This document shows, piece after piece, positions 48,701-57,689 of a stretch of DNA of 64,000 nucleotides; position 1 is the first letter of the stretch; each line of letters starts with the position of its first letter. Location: positions 186,001 to 250,000 of the forward strand of contig JACGCK010000038.1 of assembly GCA_014925825.1 (NCBI GenBank), in the 5' to 3' direction. Under the pieces are notes generated by a model. It saw only the letters and a program-made list of their open reading frames with translations. It searched no databases and was not told the DNA's origin. Origin of the DNA: Pholiota molesta. Lineage: Eukaryota > Basidiomycota > Agaricomycetes > Agaricales > Strophariaceae. The translations under genes were made by a program, and so were the position numbers.

Positions 48701-48823
48701 AATAACGTCGGTGTTTACAATCTGAAGGTGCAATTTGAACTATGTAAGATAATTCTCTTCCTATAGGATTGCTGAATGTTGAACGACATGATTCGAATTC
48801 AATTGTAAATTACCGAAATCTCC
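45772..48823. other. Gene-poor region
   Basis: About 3 kb. Overlapping frames at 47517-48050 (plus), 47447-47803 (minus) and 47137-47472 (plus) show no motifs and no consistent exon structure. The rightmost about 170 bp (48650-48823) are the 3' flank of copy B, homologous to the flank of copy A. Confidence 0.4.
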
Positions 48824-49507
48824 TCAAGGTTGATCAAGCTTAACCTCTCCATCTTCAATGTACGAACCTCCATGCTCTACTAACTTGTAGTTTTCTTCCG
48901 TCATAGTCACCCCGCTCCGCATCCAGCACCCATTTCCATTATCTTCGATTGACCGGCCTTGAATATCGCAAGCGATCACATTCTGATACGCAAGCTCGAA
49001 TACACACCGCAGCGACTGTATTTCCTCCGGAGCTGAATCTGTTTCCTCCGGATCTGAATTTATTTCGTCCTCTATTGTGCAGACAAATATACAGCTGTCG
49101 TCCTCTATGCTTTTGTTGTCAAGCACCAGGAAGCAATATGGCGTGAATTTATCCGAGCCTGGCTGGTTGATATTTGTGATGAACCAATCATGCACTTCCT
49201 TGAGAGAAAGGCCGAGAAAGGCGGTAGGAGACGAGCTCATAATATGACTCATAGGATGAGAAGATCCTTGGGTGATAGTAGCGATATCTTTGGTGTCCAT
49301 GATAACAAGGTATTCGGATGCTTCAAAAATGTCGTCGCTTGGCGAATTGATTTCTGAGAGATACTCTTCGGTGCATTGTAAGAGGAGATCTAGGGTCTGT
49401 AGAGCAAGGATTGAGGAAAATGACACTTTACAGCAATAAACCAGTAATTTTCTCTGACTTACGGTAAGTGGGATATCATCGATACAGAACACGGGGCAAC
49501 GGCCCAT
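48824..49507 (-). CDS. Unknown family, copy B, C-terminus cut by a stop
   Basis: Exons 49507-49463 and 49396-48824 around a 66-nt intron that, as in copy A, is open and a multiple of three. MGRCPVFCIDDIPLT, then YLVIMDTKDIATITQGSSHP, TAFLGLSLKEVHDWFITNI, YCFLVLDNKSIEDDSCIFVC, SLRCVFELAYQNVIACDIQG and MRSGVTMTEENYKL. A Glu/Ser/Asp-rich insert of about 12 residues (SDPEETDSAPEE) after the CIFVC strand is absent from A and C and looks like a short internal duplication. At the end, KLDQP is followed by TGA where the paralogs have TGG, which removes the last RDF-containing segment. The gene may still be functional. Confidence 0.75.
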   Translation of the reverse strand: MGRCPVFCIDDIPLTVSQRKLLVYCCKVSFSSILALQTLDLLLQCTEEYLSEINSPSDDIFEASEYLVIMDTKDIATITQGSSHPMSHIMSSSPTAFLGLSLKEVHDWFITNINQPGSDKFTPYCFLVLDNKSIEDDSCIFVCTIEDEINSDPEETDSAPEEIQSLRCVFELAYQNVIACDIQGRSIEDNGNGCWMRSGVTMTEENYKLVEHGGSYIEDGEVKLDQP

Positions 49508-49574
49508 GGTGGCAGAAGGTGAACCTGTGAACGCTTAGAATGGACTGACAGATCAATAATACGAACTTCACGTG
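49508..49574 (-). promoter_or_regulatory. Proximal CACGTG promoter module of copy B
   Basis: E-box at 49569-49574, 67 bp upstream of the start codon, followed by AAGTTCGTATTATTGATCTG and a TCCATTC block, matching copies A and C. Confidence 0.6.
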
Positions 49575-49672
49575 CAAAACACTGGGCACAGAGTATGCCT
49601 GTCTTCCATGGCAGGAGGTGACCGGTGAAAGCTTGGAATGGACCCACAGATCAATAATATGAACTTCACGTG
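49569..49672 (-). repeat. Second, distal copy of the promoter module with an exon-1 relic
   Basis: Upstream of the proximal module the same block occurs again: E-box at 49667-49672, AAGTTCATATTATTGATCTG, TGGGTCCATTC, then an ATG at 49609 and about 12 codons similar to exon 1 of copy C (HTLCPVFCT). The relic runs straight into the proximal E-box. So a C-type 5' end was joined in front of an A-type 5' end. Confidence 0.75.
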
Positions 49673-50774
49673 CGTGTTGTTCTACTAACCTATACTGATA
49701 GTACTTCAACTTCTAAAACTATTGAGTTGATGGCTCAAGCTCTCAGTTCCGGAAGTTCCTGGTATTTCTGCGATGGCACGGACGAGGATAGAGACTGTGT
49801 CTATTGCATCATATACTGCCCGTTGATCCCATTGTTCTATTCGCATAGAGAAAAATAGGCTGGGGTGGCAGCATATGTCATCACCATAATCGCATGACTA
49901 CAATTCTAGAGATCTGAAGCTTGACGCTTGGCTTCGCAGCTATGAGGACTTTTAAATAACACATTTAGGACACGGTATGTAGAATTTGCCTAAAAATAGA
50001 ATTCGACGCACTACATAAGTATGTAGCAAGGCAAGGCGAAAGGCCATTGTAAATTGTAGGGCTAATTTCTCTTCCAAATCAATCAGAGAAATATTCTAGC
50101 GTGCTCTCGCTTGGGCTTGTTTTGCTGTTCAGAGGCAATTATTTCGTGCCGCTTTTAGGGAGCTTTAGGGAGGTGATGTCGTGATGGCAGCTTGGAGGAT
50201 GCACGGACCCACAGGCAAATGTCGGCCCGTCCTTTCCATCATCGTTGCTGCCACCTACTTACCATCGCTTGCTGCGTCCATCGATTTCTCCATTCATCCT
50301 TCGCACCTGCGAATAGAATCTTTGCACCATGGTTTATTATTCGATGACCGATGAGTCGATAATCGACAATCCACCATTGATGTATTCTGGTGGAGCGCTC
50401 CGGCGGCCCCAACACTCCGCCCGGCAGAATCCAAGAACCATGGTCGGATGGCGCTGGCTGGCGTTGGTTGGATGTATTCCGCTGCTAGAGGGCTCACATG
50501 AATTCAACATGTAAGAATATTTTAGAAATAGCTCTAAAAAGTTCTTTGACTTTTCTTAATCTTATGCATATCTTATGGAAATAACTGTAGGCCGGAAGGA
50601 GTCAGGAGTCAGACGACTTCATTAGCCTCATCAACCGTCGCCGCTTGCGGGATCCGTCCTCCGTCCTCCATGACCCTCTGATCGTATCATAGCTTGCATC
50701 CTACCTCTCAATATTTCTCAGACTACTTATAAGACAGGTGCACATTTGACCCTCAAGTTCCAACAAACCTGAGC
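49673..50774. other. Intergenic region with a doubtful two-exon small frame
   Basis: About 1.1 kb. A frame starting in a good context (CACCATGG, 50329) reads MVYYSMTDESIIDNPPLMYS and a hydrophobic stretch WRWLALVGCIPLLEG. It could splice at GTAAGA (about 50512) to 50592 and end near 50681, giving about 88 residues. I recognise no family and treat it as unproven. Confidence 0.25.
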
Positions 50775-51000
50775 ATGCGGCCGTATCTCTGTAACTTCAC
50801 GACTCTCTTCACCTGGAGTTTAGCCCTCTGTTCGCTAGGCTCGGCTTTGGACTTGAGACAGGATAGAACGTTGATAGGTTCATCAGTCGTCCTCGATTGT
50901 GAGTACTTCTCATAGCAGCCCTCTGCCCGAAATGAGTCTTGCTGACAAGAAATACCGTCAGATGGCACTTTCAATGGTCTTTCAAATCCATCGACTGGTA
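50775..51000 (+). pseudogene. 5' end of a carboxylesterase (signal-peptide exon and start of exon 2)
   Basis: ATG at 50775 gives MRPYLCNFTTLFTWSLALCS, a secretion signal, then LDLRQDRTLIGSSVVLD and a GTGAGT donor at about 50899. About 60 bp on, AAATACCGTCAG (KYRQ) and, in another frame, GLSNPSTGIGGG resemble the start of esterase exon 2, which is seen again at 52.1 kb. Either this is the broken 5' end of a separate esterase copy, or it is the true first exon of the gene below across a first intron of more than 1.2 kb. Confidence 0.5.
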
Positions 51001-52159
51001 TTGGGGGTGGGCATAGCCCGGTTGCGCGGCGTGTTGATTAGTAAGCAGATCAGTTGCGAAAAGTTGACCGATCGCAATCTTTGCTCATGCTACCTCTCTC
51101 TACCTCTATACACGCCCCGCTCTGCCCTGTTTTCATCATCCAAGCATTGAATTTGACCTAAGGTATGGTAAACTACATTAATAATGCTGTATATACTGTA
51201 AATATTGCTAAATATCAGTGAAATCATTGTAATTATATCTCAATGGCCATCTCCATCTCTTCCCAGGTATCTTCAATGTCGCCATCCTCTAGTTTATCCG
51301 ATTTCTCAAGCTCACTGTGTCAGGCAAGCTACTTCGCGAAAGCGAATGCACAGAGCCCCTAATGTTCCCTCATTATGGTCATTCATTGCAGGCATCCATG
51401 CAAGTAACATTTGGTCCGAAGTAGCGCCATCAATCAAGCCACCAGGTGCAAATTCCGAGGTAAACCATCTCCAGGCTGGCAGTGTGCCTCGGTGAGCTGT
51501 TTCTTCACAGTGATATTCTCCTTGTAATCATGTTGGTTTAACCTGGCCTCTTTCAGCTACTTCTTCCTTCCCTCCGACACTAATTTCTTTCGGTCCATTA
51601 TAGATTAATTATAAGTGTACTAAGTTGATTACGGTGCTTTCTTGGGCAGATACTATTAGAGAGATTTAATGGGAACATAATGAACAATTGGAACATACCT
51701 TCCAGTAGTTTTTTGAGGGAAAAAATGAGCTTAGATATGTTCTGAGGGCAGTTTTTCGACTCTCATCACCGCCTTGCGACGCGACATGTCACGCGATGTC
51801 ACGCTCTAATTACGCGCCTGGACTGAATGGGATATAAGTTGGCACGGACTCACTCTTATGGTAAAATTTGACCACAGACAGTTTTTTTGCATCAAGTTTC
51901 GAGTTTTGGCCAGAGGATTTGACTGTCGCAATCCTCGTTATTGAGATAAGGTGGGTGATCATATGAGATAACACCCTTCCGACGTGACGTTTACTTATTC
52001 CTCTGGCCAATCTTTTTATTTTCGACTTTTTACATATGTAGATACATAAAATATGTGGTAGACTGTGTGGTACATAAGTTATTGCGGTCGGACACCTCGA
52101 GAGTCTGCTCTGAGTGACGCCAAATACCGGCAAACAAAACACCGGCAATACAGGCAATG

Positions 52160-54173
52160 CCCACCCCCACTGGTATCATATATTTTCGAGGCGTGCGCTA
52201 CGCAGACCCACCTATTGGGAATCTGAGGTGGAGGGCCCCCGTTTCACCTCCAACGGAGCACCTAGGAGAAGTCAACGCGACGGAGGTGAGTGCGGGTTTG
52301 TCCCAAGGATGCCACGACCGTCATTACTTACGCTGATGTAATAGTTTGCGAACGCGTGTATTGAAACCACACAAACTACGGTGGCTACAGGTACATCGGA
52401 AGACTGTTTGTTTGGGAACGTGAGTTTTGGCTACTTTCAAAATAGTATGTGCTAAATTTCATGCATTATTAGGTTTTTATTCCGGTAAACACCCATGTTG
52501 GTGACAATCTCCCAGTTATGGTGTGGTTTCATGGTACGCTTACAAGTTTGTTTTTAAGATTCTGCTCTCTGATAGTTTACGCAGGAGGAGGCTTTCAGGC
52601 GGGAAATACCCATGATGCGCCCCCAGAATTAATTATGCAGTCTTCTGTGAAGCCCCTCATTTTCGTGTCATTCGAGTATCGGCTTGGGCAGTTCGGATTC
52701 CTGGGTGAGCGCTGAGCATTGCCTTTGAGGTTTGTTTCTAGTTTGCAGGAACTAATTCTGAATTTCAATGTTTCCAAGGCGGTACTGAAATTGGCTCAGA
52801 TGGCTCGTTGAACGCGGGTCTGTTGGATCAGGTAAGTCTGTCATGATCAAGGAATGAAGCCCCGTTTCGTGGCTGATTTTTTATTGAATTTCTAGAGAAC
52901 CGCGCTCCGGTGGGTGCAGAAATATATCCACCTTTTCGGCGGGGATAGAAAGTAAGCATTGCGAGAATTGTCTGCTAAATGATATGCTCATTCATTTCTC
53001 TTCGACAGTCAAGTGACTATTTGGGGCGAATCTGCAGGAGCTGGGTCAACAATGTTCCATGTAAGTTAGCATGATCTAATACTTCACACTACTCACCTTC
53101 TTTAATTTTGTAGCTCATGGCCGATGGAGGTAACAACCAAAACCTTTTCCGCGCGGCCATGGGAGATAGCCCGTCACTCAGTTTTATGCCCTTATTCAAC
53201 GAATCATACGATCAGGATATTTTTACTCAATTTGCGGGTTTTGCGTAAGCCCTTCCCTGTTCTAGCTATCTGCTTCTGCTGATCCATGGCACCCGAACGA
53301 CAGTGGGTGTGCGGACAATAGCAGCGCACTTTCATGTCTCCGCTCTGCAAGCAGCGAAACTTTGACGCGTGCCGGAAGTCAATTGATATCTGGCCGCCCA
53401 ACGACGCTCTATGTGTTCGCGCCCATCTTGGACGGGACCCTGATGCAACAACGCCCCGTCGAGGCCTTTAATTCCGGAAAATTTGCGCAGGTGCCTGTCC
53501 TCTTTGGCTCGAACACAAACGAGGGCGCGAATTGGTCTGCGTCTCTCAAAGACCCTAATGCGAACACGTCGATGCCCAACGCCACGGAGGCTACTGTGTT
53601 CAATTTCCTACAAGGGCAGTACGCGAGCATGGAGGAGGCGTCGTATGAGAGGGCGTTGGCGCTCTATCCGTTGGCGGAGTATGAGAACTCCCTTAGTCTG
53701 CAGGGGCAGCAGATGTACGGCGAGGCGAGGTATATATGTACCGCGGGCTTGGTTAGTGGGTCGGCGTCTAAGTTCAAGAAATCGTATAGGTTTCAGTAAG
53801 TCGACTGGTACTTGAGGTCGAGAGCACTTCTGATTCTGTTCTTTTATCGTTATTCTAGCTACGACAATCCTCACCTTGGCTCCGACCATGGCGCGGAACT
53901 CGCTGCGTTCTTCTCTCCGCCTGCAAGCGCAACCGCGGATGATTTAGCTCTCTTTGAAGCGATGCGCGAGTATTGGACCTCCTTTGTGACTACGGGAGTA
54001 CCTGTCGCGAAGAACTCTCCAGCGTGGAAGGTATTTCGTTTATTTCTGTCCAGTGTCGGCTGGCATTTCTGGATGTATTGCTGAATATCTCTCTTAAGCC
54101 CGTGACCGATACGAGTGGAAGTCCACGTATGCTATTACAGAATCACGCACTCCCTGCTTTCGGACCACCATGA
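52160..54173 (+). CDS. Type-B carboxylesterase/lipase, secreted-type; first exon uncertain
   Basis: Ten or so exons in one frame: TGIIYFRGVRYADPPIGNLR, FANACIETTQTTV, EDCLFGN, VFIPVNTHVGDNLPVMVWFH, GGGFQAGNTHDAPPEL, YRLGQFGFLG and so on. The catalytic serine lies in GESAGAGS, the glutamate in FGSNTNEGA and the histidine in LGSDHGAELAAFF. The oxyanion-hole HGGG spans a splice junction. The C-terminus ends RMLLQNHALPAFGPP. This alpha/beta hydrolase family cleaves esters of lipids, sterols or plant polymers and is usually secreted in fungi. The signal peptide is not in the secure exons; the best candidate is at 50775, 1.2 kb upstream. Typical length is about 520-550 residues; about 490 are seen here. 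Confidence 0.87.
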
Positions 54174-54937
54174 TCACTCACCATCAAAAACACAAAACTC
54201 TGAAAAATCCTCACAAACCCGCTCACAACCCCTCCTCCGCTACTGTTCTTTACCACTAAGACAGAGCCGTGCGAGAGAGCGAGAGGCCAGAGGTTTTTGA
54301 CTGCGTGGGAGGCAAAAACTACGTGAAAAAAGGAGGGGTGGACGTAAGACGGCGCCAGCCCATCGCCTTCCTCTTCCTACCACCATTCTATGTGCCCTTG
54401 CGTACCCCTTGGACGTTGGGACAGTGTAGCTGTACCCTCTTACCCCTACTGTCATACTGGATGGTGAAGACACACATCCTGCAAAACGGCGGGGAAAGTC
54501 TGTGAGTCGCTCGCGCACACCCCACCTCCTCTCAGGCCTTATCGCACTCATCGCAGCTCATCGGGCGCAATCGGCAGCATCTGGGCCCTCGTGAATAGCT
54601 CTTCCGATGTTGGGAAGATGCGAGTGAAGCAATCGGGTGGATCCCGCGAATGTTTTGGGGACGATGCGCACACCTTTAACGATGAGTCACGACGAGCAGT
54701 CTGAGACGAATGTTGCTCCCCCTCTGTGCCTCACCACTACGCTTCGAGTCTCAGGGTCTCTTTTGCATGAGTTATTGCTATGTCAGACAATCCCACCAAG
54801 TTGCCCGAGGTCACCATGCTTGATGATTTACATACCTGTGTTGGGGTTACATGGAATATATTTAATTTAATTTAAAACGGATCATGAATATACATAAAGC
54901 CAGCAAAGTATAACAGATTGCCGGTCTAATCTTCGGG
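54174..54937. other. Intergenic region
   Basis: About 760 bp between the esterase stop and a LINE relic. No gene, repeat or RNA recognised. Small frames on both strands lack motifs. Confidence 0.4.
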
Positions 54938-55791
54938 ATGGAATCAAGCATTGGGTTACTTCCACCAGAAGAAGGTATAGCGCTGTACACGGCCCTGCTC
55001 GACTTGCACCTTACCCATGGAGCAGAAATAAGCCCGGATATCAACAAGAGCAATCTTGCCCCACTGCAAGAAATACAGCACGGGTTTATATGTCGTCTAC
55101 TAGGCTTACCAAAAAATTCCGCAATTGTTGTGCTCTTTACTGAGACCAGACTTACACCACTAAAGTTTCGAAGGCTGCTGGCAACTTGAAGTATCTCAGA
55201 TTCTCGCGGAATTACCAGCAGAATATCTAGCTCATAAAGCACTCCGAGACTCCATATATCTTGACAGAAATGGCCACCAATCTTGGATTACAGACATACA
55301 TTTAAGGTCATAGAAAGCATGGAGCTTGGCATTGACTTCCCAGACCTTTCAGAAATTAAGTCTGTCATTGTCATCACCTTGATAACGACTATAACTATTA
55401 GGGAAGCAATAAATGAACAACTTGAACAAGAGCTAGAATGTACTTCGAAACTGTATTTACTTCACAGGCTCACAGCAGATTGGAATACTGTCCAGAAGGC
55501 AAAGGACCCAAACAGATTACCCTCGTCTTGAGACATTACCTGAAAATATTAAATGCAGATCATAGGAAGTCTCTGATGAGGTTAATTCTATCTTGTCATC
55601 CAATAGCACTGGAGGGATTGAGACATACTGAGCTCATTAACAATAGAGAAATTACAGGCTCACTCCAAAATTTTACTTATGAAATCCTCCATATCTTTGA
55701 TGACACACCGATATTGGTCCCGGCTATGCCTCTGAATTGGCTGGTCAATCTGCCAAGAAGTAGTACAGGTGGTGCGGGGATGGTTTCTTAA
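54938..55791 (+). mobile_element. Relic of a non-LTR retrotransposon (C-terminal part of the reverse transcriptase ORF)
   Basis: Frames in sequence resemble the region downstream of the polymerase fingers in Agaricomycete LINE proteins: LLPPEEGIALYTALLDLHLT, HGAEISPDINKS, LQEIQHGFICRLLGLPKN, LPAEYLAHKALRDSIYLD, TSKLYLLHRLTADWN, KQITLVLRHYLKILNADHRK and LILSCHPIALEGLRHTE. The frame changes near 55187 (LLAT then LKYLRFS) and again near 55500, so the copy is dead. The YxDD polymerase core and the 5' part are absent, as is normal for 5'-truncated LINE insertions. Identified from memory of the family, without alignment. Confidence 0.55.
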
Positions 55792-56243
55792 TTTACCTTG
55801 GACATGGGGGTCATATGGACGTCTAGGCAAAGAGCTGGAGGGACATTTCTGTATGATCAATGTGTTCTGGGTCCGGAGGCGAAGATACGTAGCTGGCATG
55901 TATCGGGATAACCTTCGGGACACAGCGGCCCAGGAGGGGCCAGTGCTGTGTATAATCTATCACTATCACTATCACAGCCCACCAATGTTAGTGTGGAGGT
56001 GGTAGACAATAGTTTAGCTGCTCGGTGCTCGTTCTGGCATAGTATCAGCGGCGAGATACAGACATAATATGTGGCGGAGAGATCATGGGTTTGTAGCGTT
56101 ATGGAATGACATCGATATCCACTTACGTATAGCAACAGATGTCATTCCCGTCCATGGCTATTGCAAGAATATCAGGAAGTTGTTGAATTGAGTGCTTGAG
56201 TTTGGCTTGAGCCATTAGTATGAGAAGTAGGTAGAACAACGCG
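55792..56243. other. Intergenic region upstream of copy C
   Basis: About 450 bp that may include further LINE 3' sequence. Nothing else recognised. Confidence 0.35.
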
Positions 56244-56302
56244 CACGTGAAGTTCATATTATTGATCTGTGGGTCCATTCCCAGCTTTCACCTCCTGCCA
56301 CC
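56244..56302 (+). promoter_or_regulatory. CACGTG promoter module of copy C
   Basis: E-box at 56244-56249, then AAGTTCATATTATTGATCTG and TGGGTCCATTCCC, 59 bp before the start codon. Nearly identical to the distal module of copy B. Confidence 0.6.
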
Positions 56303-56977
56303 ATGGACGGCAGACATACTCGGTGCCCAGTGTTTTGTACCGCTGATATCCCAACCACCGTAAGTCAGAAAAAATGACTGGTTTATCGCTATAAAGTGTG
56401 AGTTTTCTCAATCCTTGCTTTACAGATGCTAGATTTCCTCTTGGAATGCACCGCAGAATATTTCTCCAAATTTGGATTTAATTCGTCAAGCTACACCCCA
56501 CAATCATCCGACTACCTTGTCATTATGGACACCAAAGATATTGCGACTATCACCAAAGGGTCTTCTCATCCTATCACCTCGTCTCCTACCGCCTTTCTCG
56601 GCCTCTCTCTCAAGGAAGTGCATGATTGGTTCAACGCAAATATCACCCAACCACGCCCGAATGGATTCATGCCATATTGCTTCCTGGTGCTTGACAACGA
56701 AAGCATAAAGGACGCCACTTGTGTCTTTGTCTGCACACGAGATTCAGCTCCGGGGGAAATACACTCGCTGCGGTGTGTATTCGAGCTTGCATTTCAGAAT
56801 GTGATCGCTTGCGATCTTCAAGGCCATTCAATCGAGGAAGGTATAACGGGGAGCTTCATGCGGAGCGGGATCATCATGACGGAAGAAAACTACAAGATAG
56901 CAAGTCACGGAGGTTTGTACATTGAAGGTGGAGAGGTTAAGCTGAATCAAGCGTGGAGAGATTTCAGTAATTGGTAA
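56303..56977 (+). CDS. Unknown family, copy C
   Basis: Exons 56303-56359 and 56426-56977, 202 residues. MDGRHTRCPVFCTADIPTT joins MLDFLLECTAEYFSKFGFN, YLVIMDTKDIATITKGSSHP, TAFLGLSLKEVHDWFNANIT, YCFLVLDNESIKDATCVFVC, SLRCVFELAFQNVIACDLQG, GSFMRSGIIMTEENYKIA and the full C-terminus VKLNQAWRDFSNW. The intron has a TGA in the frame of exon 1, so it must be spliced here, which confirms the intron in all three copies. The extra residues GRHT near the N-terminus are shared with the relic upstream of copy B. No known function; cytosolic by sequence. Confidence 0.8.
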
Positions 56978-57689
56978 TTGAACTTGAGTCGTTGAACGTT
57001 CAGCAATCCTGTAAGAAGAGAATTATTTACTAGCCCAAATTGCATATTGTGATTGTAGACAATTCCCCAAACAATTGCTTCTCCTTCTGAATCGACTTTG
57101 TCAACCAGGAAGGCCAAAACATCAAGACACCAGCAGGCATGACAATTCGACTGAGAAACTATTTGCCTGGTACCTGAGTACACGCCCATTGTCCGATCCT
57201 TCGACGAGATCCTTGAGCAGACACTCGCAAATGGAACAGAAGAGGAGATATGCCTGAAAATCTATCTGATTCTTCAAGGAGCTGTGTTGGCCGGTGCCGG
57301 TGAAGCTTTGACTGACACTGCAGTATACTACTGACTGCCAGAGCGCAAATGTTCAAGTTCAGCTCCCAGTTCATAATATTTCCCGGGCATCCCAGTTTCG
57401 ACACTTTTGAAAACAATTTGAACCCCCAGTGCTCAACCCCAGCTACCGTTAAATAATTTGATAGTCAGTTTAAGTTGGTCTCTTTGAATCTGTCTTCGAA
57501 CTCCCTTGTCCATTTTCACTACATTTATTCGTTGACTCTGCGTAGACCAGATGACAAAAAAAATTGAACCAATTCTGATAGACGCGCACTCATTTATTTG
57601 GCTTGGCCATTATTGCCTCCGGCCGCGGGACAGGGGCGCGACATATGATTTCGTGGCCCGTCGTCGCCTCGCAACCTTCAACAACGACC
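56978..57689. other. Intergenic region
   Basis: About 710 bp. The left end is the 3' flank of copy C (AGAGAATTATTTAC block shared with A and B). The right end is the promoter of the next gene; the open frame there extends upstream of its first good ATG without evidence of coding. Confidence 0.4.
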
